Shown here: positions 7,889 to 16,376 of the stretch, piece by piece | How the letters are laid out: each line of letters begins with the position of its first letter | How positions within the stretch are numbered: the stretch's first letter is position 1 | DNA from: Sphingomonadales bacterium | GTDB taxonomy: Bacteria; Pseudomonadota; Alphaproteobacteria; Rhodobacterales; Rhodobacteraceae | Assembly (NCBI GenBank): GCA_014763785.1 | Contig: JACXUS010000003.1 | Coordinates: 1-48,318, forward strand | DNA: 48,318 bases | Reading direction: 5' to 3' | Notes under the pieces: generated by a model | Databases searched by the model: none | Seen by the model: the letters and a program-made list of their open reading frames with translations, nothing else | Told to the model about the DNA's origin: nothing | Made by a program: the position numbers and the translations under genes

Positions 7889-8962
7889 TTACGCCTCGCG
7901 CCCCCAGTCGGCGCCCTGCATCTCGCGCAGGCGGCTGGCGGTGCGTTCGAATTCGAAACTGCCGGTGCCCTCGTTGTAAAGGCGTTCGGGTTCATCGGCC
8001 GCCGAGCAGATCAGCCGCACGCGCCCCTCGTAAAGCGCGTCGATCAGGGTGACGAAGCGCTTGGCTTCGTTGAAATTCGAGGCCGACAGATGCGGGATCT
8101 CATCGATCATCAAGACCCGCACGGCGCCCGCCAGCGCCAGATAATCGGCCGGGCCCAGCATCGCCCCGCACAGATCCCAGAAGCCCGCGCGCCCAACCCC
8201 GTTGTGATACTGCGGGATCACCACCTCGCGGCCCTTGACGTTCAGCACCAGCCGGTCGCTGTCATGGCCCGAAAGCTCATCCCAGAGCGCATCCATCGCC
8301 GCCTTGGCGTCGCGCCCGGCGGGCGTAAAATAGACCTGCGCCCCGGCCAGGCGATGCTGGCGGTAATCGGTCTCGCTCTCGATCTCGTGGACGTCGAAAT
8401 TCGCCTCGATCCAGGCGATGAACGGCAGGAACAGCTGCCGGTTCAGCCCGTTCTTGTAAAGCTCGGACGGCACCCGGTTCGAGGTGGTGACAATGGTCAC
8501 GCCAAGGCCCGTCAGCACCTCGAAGAGCCGCCCCACGATCATCGCATCCGCAATGTCGGTGATCTGCATCTCGTCGAAACACAAAAGCCGGATCTCGGCG
8601 GCGATCTCGCGGGCGGCGGGCATCAGCGCATCTTCGACCTTGGCGCGGCGGGCGGCCTCGATTCGGGCCTGAACCTCCTGCATGAAGGCGTGGAAATGCA
8701 CGCGGCGCTTGGGCACCGAAACGGCGTCGCAAAACAGGTCCATCAGCATCGACTTGCCGCGCCCGACCCCGCCCCACAGGTAAAGCCCGCGCTGCGCCGG
8801 GGCGGGCTTGGCAAGGAAGCCGAAGAGCGGCTTTTTCACCGGCGCCTCGAGCCCCGAGCGCACCCGTTCCAGCATCGGCAGCACGGCGCGTTGCGCGGCA
8901 TCCGCATGCAGCGTCCCCGCCGTCACGCGGGCGTCGTAGATCTGGGTCAGGCTCTGGCTCAT
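7889..8962 (-). CDS. zapE: Cell division protein ZapE (AFG1-like ATPase)
   Basis: 357 residues. The Walker A motif (GGVGRGKS, about residues 64-71) follows the YLWGGVGRGKSMLMD block; Walker B is LLCFDEMQITD, and the TTSNRVPSELYKNGLNR segment is typical of AFG1/ZapE proteins. Family knowledge: ZapE is an AAA-type ATPase that associates with the FtsZ ring late in division and under low oxygen in E. coli; its mitochondrial homologue AFG1 takes part in protein quality control. The long open frame continues upstream, but homologous sequence starts at MSQSL, so ATG 8962 was chosen; no strong Shine-Dalgarno precedes it. It diverges from the DUF4170 gene across a 123-bp region with a perfect 10-bp inverted repeat. 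Confidence 0.92.
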   Translation of the reverse strand: MSQSLTQIYDARVTAGTLHADAAQRAVLPMLERVRSGLEAPVKKPLFGFLAKPAPAQRGLYLWGGVGRGKSMLMDLFCDAVSVPKRRVHFHAFMQEVQARIEAARRAKVEDALMPAAREIAAEIRLLCFDEMQITDIADAMIVGRLFEVLTGLGVTIVTTSNRVPSELYKNGLNRQLFLPFIAWIEANFDVHEIESETDYRQHRLAGAQVYFTPAGRDAKAAMDALWDELSGHDSDRLVLNVKGREVVIPQYHNGVGRAGFWDLCGAMLGPADYLALAGAVRVLMIDEIPHLSASNFNEAKRFVTLIDALYEGRVRLICSAADEPERLYNEGTGSFEFERTASRLREMQGADWGREA

Positions 8963-8995
8963 GGCGCAGCGATAGCCGGTCGGAGGCGGTTTGAA

Positions 8996-9024
8996 AAGCC
9001 GCCCCGTGGCGGGCGGGGCGGCTT
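8996..9024. promoter_or_regulatory. Perfect 10-bp inverted repeat between zapE and the DUF4170 gene
   Basis: AAGCCGCCCC (8996-9005) and GGGGCGGCTT (9015-9024) with a 9-base spacer. It sits 34 bases upstream of zapE and overlaps the start of the predicted -35 box (TTGAGA, 9023-9028) of the opposite operon. It could be an operator, or a hairpin in the zapE leader, where it would be followed by TTTTC on the minus strand. Confidence 0.5.
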
Positions 9025-9051
9025 GAGATCGCGGGACCTTTCCCCTAGTCT
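9023..9051 (+). promoter_or_regulatory. Predicted sigma-70-type promoter of the DUF4170-waaA-like-lpxK operon
   Basis: TTGAGA (9023-9028), 17-base spacer, TAGTCT (9046-9051); the predicted start of transcription is about 28 bases before the DUF4170 ATG. The spacing and box type match the argG promoter proposed at 37660-37688. Confidence 0.45.
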
Positions 9052-9085
9052 GCCGCGCAACGCAACACCGAAGGGCCGGACCCAA

Positions 9086-9343
9086 ATGACCACGAAATCC
9101 CCGCAGCGTCTGCATCTTGTCTTCGGTGGCGAGCTCGTCTCGCCCTCGCGCAACGAGTTCAAGGATGTCTCGCAGATCCATATCGTCGGCATCTTCCCGA
9201 ATTACGCGACCGCCTATAACGCCTGGAAGGCCGAGGCCCAGCGGACCGTCGATGACGCCCACAGCCGCTATTTCATCGCGCATCTGCACCGCCTGCGCGA
9301 TGAGGAAATGGCCGCCTCGCCGACCGAAGAACTGGGCGGCTGA
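9086..9343 (+). CDS. DUF4170 protein, first gene of the LPS inner-core cluster
   Basis: 85 residues from ATG 9086. The sequence begins RLHLVFGGELVSPSRNEFKD, followed by IHIVGIFPNYATAYNAWKAEAQRTVDDAHSRYFIAHLH when read in pieces, the usual form of DUF4170 (PF13773). No signal peptide or membrane segment; it looks like a small soluble alpha/beta protein. Function is unknown. In Rhodobacterales and related orders this family is commonly found beside Kdo-transferase and lpxK genes, as here, so a role in lipid A-Kdo assembly or its control is a reasonable inference. It is separated from the next gene by 10 bases and is certainly cotranscribed with it. No clear Shine-Dalgarno beyond AAGGGCCGGA at 9071-9080. 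Confidence 0.85.
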   Translation: MTTKSPQRLHLVFGGELVSPSRNEFKDVSQIHIVGIFPNYATAYNAWKAEAQRTVDDAHSRYFIAHLHRLRDEEMAASPTEELGG

Positions 9344-9353
9344 TCGACACCGC

Positions 9354-10595
9354 ATGAGCCGCTCGCTTCTGCTTGGGCTGCGGCTTGGCCTTGGTGCGCT
9401 GCGCAGGCCGGGCGCGCAGGTGGTTGCGGCGACGATCGCGACCCCGCGCCCCGAGGGGCCGCTGATCTGGCTCAGCCTCGGGCAACAGGGCGATCTGGCG
9501 GCGGGTGCCGCGCTGGTGGCGCGGCGGCTGATCGCGGCCAGTCCCGGGCTTGGCCTGCTGATCACCGCGCCCGGCGGTGCCCCCGCGGGCCTGCCCGAGC
9601 GGGTGATCGGCGCCCCCGCCCCCGAGGATATGCCCGCCGCGGTGCGCGCGATGCTGGCGCATTGGCGCCCCGATCTGATCGTGCATCTGGGCAGTGACCT
9701 GCCCGCCGCGCTGATCCATGCCGCCGAAGCGGCGGGGGTGGCGCAGATCGTGGCCGATGCGCGGGTCGGGCTGGAAACGGCCGGGCGCTGGCATCTGGCG
9801 CGCGGCATGACTCGCGCTTTGCTCGGCCGGATGGCGCGGATTCTGGTGCGCGATCAGACCAGTGCCGCCGCGCTGACGCGCCTTGGCGTGCCGCCCGAGC
9901 GGATCGAGGTCGGCGGCATTCTGGGCGAGCCGCCCGAGCCGCTGGGCTGTTCCGAAACCGAACGCAGCGCGATTGCCGCGCAGATGCGTCAGCGGCCGGT
10001 CTGGCTGGCGACCAGCGTCCCCGAGGCCGAGCTGGACGCCGTTCTGGCCGCGCATACCCATGTGCTGCGGCTGGCGCATCGGATGCTGCTGATCCTTGCC
10101 CCCGATGCGCCGGGCGACGCGGCCGAGCTGGCCGAGCGGCTGGCGGCGCAGGGCTGGACCGTCGGGCGCCGGTCATGGGAGGGCGAGCCTGACGACGAGA
10201 TGCAGGTGTTTCTGGCCGATGATCCGAATGATTACGGGCTGTGGTATCGGCTGGCGCCGGTGACCTATATGGGCGGCACGCTCTCGGCCCGGGCCGGGGC
10301 GCCTCGCACGCCGTTTGAGCCCGCGGCACTGGGATCGGCAGTGGTGCACGGGCCGCGCACCGATCCCTTTGCAGCCGATTATGCCAAACTCGATGAGGCC
10401 CGCGCCGCGCGCCCGATTGCCCTGCCCAATGCGCTGGGCGAGGCGGTGGCCGATCTGATCGCCCCCGACCGCGCAGCGATGCTCGCGCATAATGCCTGGG
10501 CGGTGACCTCGGGTGGCGCGGGGGCTGCGGCGGCGGTCGCGCAGGCGATCCAGAGCGAGCTGGCGCAGGCCTTGGCCCGCGCGGGGAGGGTGTGA
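9354..10595 (+). CDS. Divergent Kdo-transferase (WaaA/KdtA)-like protein lacking the usual catalytic motifs
   Basis: 413 residues from ATG 9354. The architecture is that of WaaA: a short N-terminal hydrophobic/basic anchor (1-20), an N-terminal GT-B domain, [21 protein letters not shown] (217-237), [13 protein letters not shown] and a [15 protein letters not shown] block. Key motifs are altered. E. coli has HSVSVGE with catalytic Glu60; here the aligned segment is LSLGQQGD (D47). METELWPN becomes HLGSDLPAA (111-119). The PRHPER segment becomes APDAPGD (249-255), and GGHNPLE becomes GAPRTPFE (315-322). In true WaaA these build the active site that transfers Kdo from CMP-Kdo to lipid IVA. This may be an inactive or re-purposed paralogue, perhaps an inner-membrane accessory to LpxK. 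It overlaps lpxK by one base (TGATG). Confidence 0.75.
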   Translation: MSRSLLLGLRLGLGALRRPGAQVVAATIATPRPEGPLIWLSLGQQGDLAAGAALVARRLIAASPGLGLLITAPGGAPAGLPERVIGAPAPEDMPAAVRAMLAHWRPDLIVHLGSDLPAALIHAAEAAGVAQIVADARVGLETAGRWHLARGMTRALLGRMARILVRDQTSAAALTRLGVPPERIEVGGILGEPPEPLGCSETERSAIAAQMRQRPVWLATSVPEAELDAVLAAHTHVLRLAHRMLLILAPDAPGDAAELAERLAAQGWTVGRRSWEGEPDDEMQVFLADDPNDYGLWYRLAPVTYMGGTLSARAGAPRTPFEPAALGSAVVHGPRTDPFAADYAKLDEARAARPIALPNALGEAVADLIAPDRAAMLAHNAWAVTSGGAGAAAAVAQAIQSELAQALARAGRV

Positions 10596-11584
10596 TGCAG
10601 GCGCCGCTCTTTTGGTTCACCCCGCCCGAGCGTCCGGCGCTGGCCGCGCGGCTGCTGGCGCCGCTGGGGGCGCTTTATGCCCGGGCAACGGCGCGGCGGG
10701 TGGCGCAGCCCGGCGCGCGTGTGGCTGTGCCCGTGATCTGTGTGGGCAATATCAATGCGGGTGGCACCGGCAAGACCCCGACGGTGATCGCGCTGGTGCA
10801 GCATCTGGCGGCGCGCGGGGTCAGCGCGCATGTCGTCACCCGCGGCCATGGCGGCAGCCTGACCGGCCCCGTGCGCGTCGATGAGCGCGCGCATACCGCC
10901 GATCAGACCGGGGACGAGGCGCTGTTGATTGCGGCCTTCGCGCCGACCTGGGTCGCCAAGGATCGCGCAGCGGGCGCCACGGCGGCAGCGGCCGCGGGGG
11001 CGCAGGCGATCATTCTGGATGACGGACATCAGAACCCGGCGCTGGTCAAGGATCTGTCGATTGTTGTCGTCGATGCGGTGAAGGGCTTTGGCAACGGGCG
11101 CTGCCTGCCCGCGGGGCCGCTGCGCGAACCGGTCGCGGCCGGGATGGCCCGGGCCGATCTGCTCTTGTCGGTCGGCGCCCCGGCCGCACAGGCCGATTTC
11201 GCGGCGCGCTGGGGCGGGGCGGTGCGGATGCCGCATCTGACCGGCGCGCTGGAGCCCTTGCAGACCGGGATGGATTGGGACGGGCTACGGGTGCTGGCCT
11301 TTGCGGGCATCGGCCACCCCGAAAAATTCTTCGCCACGCTGCGCGGCCTTGGCGCCGAGGTGCTGCGCGGCGAGGCGCTCGAGGATCATCAGCCCTTCAC
11401 CCGCGCCCTGCTGACCCGGCTGGAGACCGAGGCCAAGCTGCTGGGCGCGCAACTGGTCACCACCGAAAAGGACGCCGTGCGCCTGCCCGAAGGCTTTCGC
11501 CCCAATGTGCTGGCGCTGCCGGTGCGGTTGCGGATCGCCGACCCGGCGCCGTTGGACACGGCACTGGATCGGCTGGGTCTTTAG
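10595..11584 (+). CDS. lpxK: Tetraacyldisaccharide 4'-kinase
   Basis: 329 residues. The P-loop [12 protein letters not shown] occupies residues 51-62, followed by the VTRGHGG block and DDGHQN, the conserved catalytic/metal segment of LpxK, and [14 protein letters not shown]. It phosphorylates the 4' position of the lipid A disaccharide to form lipid IVA, at the cytoplasmic face of the inner membrane; the N-terminal hydrophobic stretch (about 10-35) fits the membrane anchor. ATG 10595 is preferred to GTG 10592, because the ATG overlaps the upstream TGA by one base and has GGGAGG six bases before it, the usual sign of translational coupling. The stop overlaps that of the convergent CoA-transferase gene (TTAG, 11581-11584). 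Confidence 0.95.
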   Translation: MQAPLFWFTPPERPALAARLLAPLGALYARATARRVAQPGARVAVPVICVGNINAGGTGKTPTVIALVQHLAARGVSAHVVTRGHGGSLTGPVRVDERAHTADQTGDEALLIAAFAPTWVAKDRAAGATAAAAAGAQAIILDDGHQNPALVKDLSIVVVDAVKGFGNGRCLPAGPLREPVAAGMARADLLLSVGAPAAQADFAARWGGAVRMPHLTGALEPLQTGMDWDGLRVLAFAGIGHPEKFFATLRGLGAEVLRGEALEDHQPFTRALLTRLETEAKLLGAQLVTTEKDAVRLPEGFRPNVLALPVRLRIADPAPLDTALDRLGL

Positions 11585-12723
11585 GCCTTCGCGGTCAGAC
11601 TGGCGCGCACCTCGACATCGTGCTGCCCCAGCCGCGGCGAGGGGCGATCGGTCGCGAGCTCCGCCCCCGAGAACACGATCGGAAGGCGCACACCCGGCAC
11701 ACCATCGGGCGCGATCTGCATGCCGCGCGCGACGATCTGCGGATCGGCAAAGACATCGGCCATCTCGTTGATCGGACCGGCGGGCACGCCCACCGCCTCG
11801 CAGGCCGCCAGAAGCCCCTCGCGGTTGAAGGTGCGGGTGCGATCGGACACAATCTCGGTGATCGCCTCGCGATGCGCGATCCGGTCGGCATTGGTCAGGA
11901 ACCGGGGATCTTTTGCGATTTCAGGAATTTCAAGAATTCCGCACAGCTTCACGAACTGGCTGTCATTGCCGACGGCCAGAATCACGAACCCGTCCGAACA
12001 GGGGAACACCGCATAGGGCACAAGGTTCGGATGCGCATTGCCCATCCGCCGCGGCGAGGTGCCGGTGGCAAGATAGTTCATCGCCTGATTGGCCATGACC
12101 GAGGTCGCCACGTCAAACAGCGCCAGATCGACATGCTGACCGACGCCGGTCGTCGCGCGCTGATGCAGGGCCGCCAGAATGCCGGTCGCCGCATAGACCC
12201 CGGTGAACACGTCGGCCACCGCCACGCCCACCTTCTGCGGCTGGTCGTTCGGATCGCCCGTCACGCTCATCATCCCGGACATGCCCTGAATGATATAGTC
12301 ATAGCCCGCGCGATGCGCATAGGGGCCGTCCTGCCCGAAGCCGGTGACCGAAGCATAGATCAGCCGCGGATTGACCGCGCGCAGGCTATTGTAATCCAAG
12401 CCATATTTCACGAGCCCACCGACCTTGAAATTCTCGATCAGGATATCGGCATCGGCCACCAGCGCGCGCACGAAGGCCTGCCCCTCGGGCGTGCGGAAAT
12501 CGCAGGTGACGGACCGCTTGCCGCGGTTCGTCGCATGGAAATAGGCGGCCGATGTCTCGCCGTCATGGGTCAGGAAGGGCGGGCCCCAGCGGCGGGTGTC
12601 GTCGCCTTCGGGCGCCTCGACCTTGATCACATCCGCGCCCAGATCGGCGAGGATCTGACCGGCCCAGGGGCCCGCCAGAATCCGCGCCAGCTCGACAACT
12701 TTCACACCGGCCAGAGGGGTCAT
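11581..12723 (-). CDS. CaiB/BaiF (class III) CoA-transferase family protein
   Basis: 380 residues. Typical blocks of family III CoA transferases are [42 protein letters not shown] (in pieces), the active-site region AGYDYIIQG with the nucleophilic aspartate D142, and [17 protein letters not shown]. These enzymes shift CoA between carboxylic acids through an aspartyl-CoA thioester. The donor and acceptor cannot be assigned: formyl-, carnitinyl-, succinyl-malate- and itaconate-type members all look alike at this level. It starts three bases after the stop of the DsbA-like gene and is the last gene of the dciA-dsbA-like unit. No functional link with those genes is obvious, so co-transcription may be incidental. 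Confidence 0.9.
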   Translation of the reverse strand: MTPLAGVKVVELARILAGPWAGQILADLGADVIKVEAPEGDDTRRWGPPFLTHDGETSAAYFHATNRGKRSVTCDFRTPEGQAFVRALVADADILIENFKVGGLVKYGLDYNSLRAVNPRLIYASVTGFGQDGPYAHRAGYDYIIQGMSGMMSVTGDPNDQPQKVGVAVADVFTGVYAATGILAALHQRATTGVGQHVDLALFDVATSVMANQAMNYLATGTSPRRMGNAHPNLVPYAVFPCSDGFVILAVGNDSQFVKLCGILEIPEIAKDPRFLTNADRIAHREAITEIVSDRTRTFNREGLLAACEAVGVPAGPINEMADVFADPQIVARGMQIAPDGVPGVRLPIVFSGAELATDRPSPRLGQHDVEVRASLTAKA

Positions 12724-12726
12724 GGA

Positions 12727-13377
12727 TCAGAGCTTCGCGTCGAGGATCTTTTTCAGGTCGGCATAGGACATGTTGGAATATTTCTGCCCGTCGATCACCA
12801 GCGTCGGCGTTGCGTCGATCGCATCGTCGGTCGCGTGCTTCTGGAAGGTGGCGACCATCGACTGCATCCGCGCCTGATCGTTCATGCAGGCGTCGATCTG
12901 CTCCTTGGACAGGCCCGCCTTCAGACCGATCTTGCGCAGGTTGTCGGCGATCGTCGCCTCTTTGGCATCGCCGATCCACTCCTTCTGGGTGTCATAGAGC
13001 ATGCCCGAAACCGCATGATATTTCGGCGCGCCGACGCATCCCGCAATGGTCCCGGCCCAGAGGCCGAACTTGTCGAAATAGACCTCGCGGTGGATGAATT
13101 TCACCTTGCCGGTGTCGATATAGTCGCGCTTGAGCGGGGCGAAGACATCCTTGTGGAAGGTCGCGCAATGCGGGCAGGTGTAGCTGGCATATTCGATCAC
13201 CGTGATCGGTGCATCGGCGCTTCCCATCGGGATATCGGGCAGGATCTCGGCATCGGCTGCGGCGGCCGGGGTGGCAAAGCCGGTCTGCGACCCGCTCTGG
13301 CGGGTGGCGATCCAGCCGCCGGCAACCGCGACCACGGCGGCCCCGGCGAGGCCCAGAAGGAGAGAGCGACGGGTCAT
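12727..13377 (-). CDS. DsbA-family periplasmic thiol oxidoreductase
   Basis: 216 residues. The N-terminal MTRRSLLLGLAGAAVVAVAGG is a signal sequence, with a twin-arginine pair that might direct it to Tat, although the match is incomplete. The thioredoxin-fold active site is CPHC at C68-C71 (YTCPHCATFH), and the cis-proline loop is in DATPTLVIDG near residue 188. It belongs to the thioredoxin_4/DsbA group common in alphaproteobacteria rather than to the E. coli DsbA subfamily. It likely forms or reshuffles disulfides in exported proteins. Its ATG overlaps the stop of dciA by four bases, which implies translational coupling. Partner DsbB/ScsB-type proteins are not in the window, so oxidase versus reductase is undecided. 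Confidence 0.9.
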   Translation of the reverse strand: MTRRSLLLGLAGAAVVAVAGGWIATRQSGSQTGFATPAAAADAEILPDIPMGSADAPITVIEYASYTCPHCATFHKDVFAPLKRDYIDTGKVKFIHREVYFDKFGLWAGTIAGCVGAPKYHAVSGMLYDTQKEWIGDAKEATIADNLRKIGLKAGLSKEQIDACMNDQARMQSMVATFQKHATDDAIDATPTLVIDGQKYSNMSYADLKKILDAKL

Positions 13378-13931
13378 TCTTGATCAGCCTTTCGTTGTGC
13401 GGCCCGCTGGGCCGACTTGGTCAATACGTTCTGTGCGAGCCGCTCGAGTGCGTGGCGCAAGCCTTCATCGGCGATGGGTTCGGCACTGGCCGCGGCGCGG
13501 GCCAGCAGCTCGGGCGCGGGCGGCGGGGCCGCGCGTTTTGGCGCGGGGGTGAATTGCGCCTGCCCCTCGGCAAAGCCGGTGGGCGCGGTCTGGGTCAGGA
13601 TCACCCGCGCGATCGCATTATAGCCATAGACGGCATTCACCTTGTCGCGGATCCGCGGCAGCTGCATCTGCAACATCGGCGCCGAGGCCCCGCGCACAAG
13701 CAATGTAAGCGTGGCGCCGAAGCCGCCCTTGCAATAGCCGATCTTCACCGGCAGGGTCTGGGCGGCGATCTCTTCGCCGACGACCTCGGGCCAGTGGGTG
13801 AGAAGCCGCGAGACGGCAAAGCCGCGGGTCTCGCCCGCCGTGCGGATCCGCTCGCGCAACAGCCCGCCCGCGGCTTCGAAACCGCGCATCCGGCGCTCGG
13901 GCGCCTTCGGTCGGGGCGTGTCGGAACTCAT
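13374..13931 (-). CDS. DciA-like DUF721 protein, probable replicative-helicase loader/operator
   Basis: 185 residues from ATG 13931, set by AGGAGAGG upstream; an in-frame ATG at 13997 would add residues without family support. The N-terminal half (RMRGFEAAGGLLRERIRTAGETRGFAVSRLLTHWPEVVGEEIAAQTLPVKIGY, read in pieces) is the DUF721 domain, with the conserved WPEVVG block. The C-terminal half is Ala/Pro-rich and low complexity. Known of the family: DciA interacts with DnaB and replaces DnaC/DnaI in most bacteria. It is divergent from mutY across 88 bases and overlaps the DsbA-like gene by four bases. The pairing of a replication factor with a periplasmic oxidoreductase has no evident mechanistic reason. 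Confidence 0.85.
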   Translation of the reverse strand: MSSDTPRPKAPERRMRGFEAAGGLLRERIRTAGETRGFAVSRLLTHWPEVVGEEIAAQTLPVKIGYCKGGFGATLTLLVRGASAPMLQMQLPRIRDKVNAVYGYNAIARVILTQTAPTGFAEGQAQFTPAPKRAAPPPAPELLARAAASAEPIADEGLRHALERLAQNVLTKSAQRAAQRKADQE

Positions 13932-14019
13932 CCGGGCTTTCCTCTCCTGCGGCGATATTTTAGGCAGGGCGCGTGGGCCAAGGCCAGTCCATAGCACGAA
14001 GTGAGGGCATAAAGATTGC

Positions 14020-15093
14020 GTGACAGCGAGGCAAGTTTTGCGCGCGGGTGAAGAGGCGGCCGCGGGCGCGGCTTTGCTCGGCTGGTATGACCGGGCGGCG
14101 CGGGTGATGCCCTGGCGGGTGGGCCCGGCCGAGCGTGCCGCGGGCGCGCGCCCCGATGCCTATGCCGTCTGGCTCTCCGAGGTGATGCTGCAACAGACGA
14201 CGGTCGCCGCGGTGCGCGATTATTTCCGCCGCTTCACTGCGCGCTGGCCCGGCGTGGCCGATCTGGCCGCGGCCGAAGATGCCGAGGTGATGGCCGAATG
14301 GGCGGGGCTTGGCTATTACGCGCGGGCCCGGAACCTCTTGAAATGTGCCCGCGCCGTGGTGGCCGAGCATGGCGGACGCTTCCCCGAGACCGCCGCGGGC
14401 CTGCGCGCCCTGCCCGGCATCGGCCCCTATACCGCGGCGGCGGTGGCGGCGATCGCCTTCGATGAGGCGGCCGTGGCGGTCGATGGCAATGTCGAGCGGG
14501 TGGTTGCCCGGCTTTGGGCCATCACCGATCCGCTGCCCGGCGCAAAGTCCCGGCTGACCGGGCTGGCCGGGCGGCTGACGCCCGCGGATCGCCCGGGCGA
14601 TCATGCGCAGGCGATGATGGATCTGGGCGCCACGATCTGCACCCCGCGCAGCCCCGATTGCGCCGCCTGCCCGGTGGCGGCCTTTTGTGCCGCCCGCGCG
14701 CAGGGCATCGCCGCCAGCCTGCCGCGCAAGGCGCCGAAGCCCGAAAAGCCCACCCGCCGCGGCTTCGCCTATGTCGCGATAGACCCCGCGGGGGGCGTGC
14801 TTCTGGAGCGCCGCCCCGACAAGGGCCTGCTGGGCGGCACGCTCGGGTTTCCGGGCTCGGACTGGTCCGAGGACCCCGCCCCGCGCCCGCCCCTGACGGC
14901 CGAGTGGCGCGCGGCGCCGGTCATGGTGCGCCACACCTTCACCCATTTCCATCTGGACCTGGTGGTGATGGTCGCGCGTGCCACGGGCCCCGGCTTCACC
15001 CCGCGCGACACCTTCCGCCCCGGCGATCTGCCGACGCTGATGCGCAAGGTCTGGGACGCGGCGCAAAGCGCGGATTGGTCGCATCCTGACTGA
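14020..15093 (+). CDS. mutY: A/G-specific adenine DNA glycosylase
   Basis: 357 residues. The helix-hairpin-helix glycosylase core has the catalytic Glu in WLSEVMLQQT (E54) and the catalytic Asp in VDGNVERV (D155). The 4Fe-4S loop follows C-X6-C-X2-C-X5-C with C207, C214, C217 and C223. The C-terminal Nudix-like domain that recognises 8-oxoG covers about residues 240-350. It removes adenine mispaired with 8-oxoguanine, limiting GC-to-TA mutation. The start is GTG 14020 with GAGGG at 14003-14007, a spacing of 12; no better in-frame start was seen. Divergent from dciA, so the 88-bp gap must hold both promoters. Together with the MutT-like protein at 27.5 kb it forms part of an oxidised-guanine defence. 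Confidence 0.95.
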   Translation: MTARQVLRAGEEAAAGAALLGWYDRAARVMPWRVGPAERAAGARPDAYAVWLSEVMLQQTTVAAVRDYFRRFTARWPGVADLAAAEDAEVMAEWAGLGYYARARNLLKCARAVVAEHGGRFPETAAGLRALPGIGPYTAAAVAAIAFDEAAVAVDGNVERVVARLWAITDPLPGAKSRLTGLAGRLTPADRPGDHAQAMMDLGATICTPRSPDCAACPVAAFCAARAQGIAASLPRKAPKPEKPTRRGFAYVAIDPAGGVLLERRPDKGLLGGTLGFPGSDWSEDPAPRPPLTAEWRAAPVMVRHTFTHFHLDLVVMVARATGPGFTPRDTFRPGDLPTLMRKVWDAAQSADWSHPD

Positions 15094-15144
15094 TTGCCGC
15101 GCGCGCGGCCCGCGCTATCATGGCGCAAACCCCGGAGGTGCCCC

Positions 15145-16287
15145 TTGTCCACCCGCGAAGAGATCCGCCGCCCCGGCCGCGCCCTGCCCTTCTGGCTGTC
15201 GCTGGGCACGCTGCCCCTGGTGGTGATCGAGGCGCGGTTTGGCGGCTGGACGCTGGTGCTATTGCCGACCTATGCGTGGTGGCTGGTCAGCCTGCTCGAC
15301 GGGCTGCTCGGCCGCAACGAGGATCAGCCCGACACCGAAACGCCCGAGGCCGATCTTTTCTGGTATCGGCTGATCACGCTGATCTGGTTCCCGGTTCAGG
15401 CGGTCGCGATCTTCGGCACAATCTGGTGGGTGACCCACAGCGACCATCTGAGCGCGGGCGAGGTGGTCGCGCTGATGTTCGGTCTGGGGGTGATCTCGGG
15501 CACGATCGGGATCGTCTATGCGCACGAACTGCTGCACCAGAAAAACCGGCTGGAACGCTGGCTGGGCGATCTGTTGCTGGCCAGCGTGCTCTATTCGCAT
15601 TTCCGGACCGAACATCTTCTGGTCCATCACCACTGGGTCGGCACGCCGCGCGATGCGGTTTCGGCGCGCTATAACGAGGGGTTCTACCGCTTCTTCCTGC
15701 GGGTGCTGCGCGACTGTCCCTCCAGCGCCTGGCGGGCCGAGGCGCTGATGCTGAAACGCGCGGGCCGCCCGGTCTGGCATGCCAGCAATCCGTTCTGGCG
15801 CTATGGCGCGTTGCAGGCGCTGGCGCTGGCGCTGGCCTATGCGGTGGGCGGCTGGATCGGGGTCGGGCTGTTCGCCTTGCAGGCCTTCTTCGCGGTCTGG
15901 CAGCTCGAATTGACCAACTATGTCGAGCATTACGGCCTGACCCGCGAATACCGCGGCGAGGGGCGGTATGAACATGTCCTGCCGCGGCACAGCTGGAACG
16001 CCGATCATACCGCGTCAAACTGGCTTCTGATCAACCTGCAACGCCATTCGGACCATCATTACAAGCCTGACCGGCGCTTTCCCCTGTTGCAGACCTATTC
16101 CTCGGATGAGGCCCCACAGCTGCCCCTTGGCTATCCGCTGATGACCGCGCTGGCGCTGGTGCCGCCGCTCTGGCGGCGCCGGATGAACCCCCGGGTGCGA
16201 GCCTGGCGCAAACGGTATTATCCCCATATCGCGGATTGGACCGCCTATCGCGAGGGCACGACCCCGATGCCGCGCGGCTCTGTGTGA
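15145..16287 (+). CDS. Membrane-bound alkane 1-monooxygenase-like di-iron enzyme (AlkB hydroxylase)
   Basis: 380 residues from TTG 15145, preferred because GGAGG lies six bases upstream; another in-frame TTG at 15094 has no such site. The protein has about six hydrophobic segments and the histidine boxes of the fatty-acid-desaturase/hydroxylase superfamily: HELLH (127-131), EHLLVHHH (156-163), QRHSDHH (299-305) and the NYVEHYG motif (258-264), which is characteristic of AlkB alkane hydroxylases. Known activity of the family: terminal hydroxylation of medium-chain alkanes or related hydrocarbons, needing rubredoxin and its reductase, neither of which is encoded here. The natural substrate in Rhodobacter-type bacteria is uncertain. 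It should not be confused with the unrelated DNA-repair AlkB encoded by the next, convergent gene. Confidence 0.87.
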   Translation: MSTREEIRRPGRALPFWLSLGTLPLVVIEARFGGWTLVLLPTYAWWLVSLLDGLLGRNEDQPDTETPEADLFWYRLITLIWFPVQAVAIFGTIWWVTHSDHLSAGEVVALMFGLGVISGTIGIVYAHELLHQKNRLERWLGDLLLASVLYSHFRTEHLLVHHHWVGTPRDAVSARYNEGFYRFFLRVLRDCPSSAWRAEALMLKRAGRPVWHASNPFWRYGALQALALALAYAVGGWIGVGLFALQAFFAVWQLELTNYVEHYGLTREYRGEGRYEHVLPRHSWNADHTASNWLLINLQRHSDHHYKPDRRFPLLQTYSSDEAPQLPLGYPLMTALALVPPLWRRRMNPRVRAWRKRYYPHIADWTAYREGTTPMPRGSV

Positions 16288-16294
16288 CCAAGCG

Positions 16295-16368
16295 CCGGGG
16301 CGCTGCCCCGGACCCCGGAGTATTTGGACCAAGAAGAAACATGGGGCTTCTTCTTGGTCCAAATACTC
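16295..16368. repeat. Palindromic intergenic element, copy R2, with a perfect 21-bp inverted repeat
   Basis: A GC hairpin (CCGGGGC, GCT, GCCCCGG at 16295-16311) and ACCCC lead into an inverted repeat whose arms, 16318-16338 and 16348-16368, are perfectly complementary over 21 bases with a 9-base loop. The left arm begins GAGTATTTGGACC. It lies between two convergent genes and can fold on either transcript, so a bidirectional terminator is the simplest reading. Confidence 0.75.
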
Positions 16369-16376
16369 AAAATCCG

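Noticed and set aside
11275-13383. 702-codon plus-strand frame across lpxK, the CoA transferase and the DsbA-like gene
   Set aside because: Crosses three well-supported genes and has no family features.
13957-13970. GATATTTTAGGC in the dciA-mutY gap, similar to the palindromic-element core
   Set aside because: Lacks the adjoining GC hairpin and ACCCC segment; too short to call a copy.
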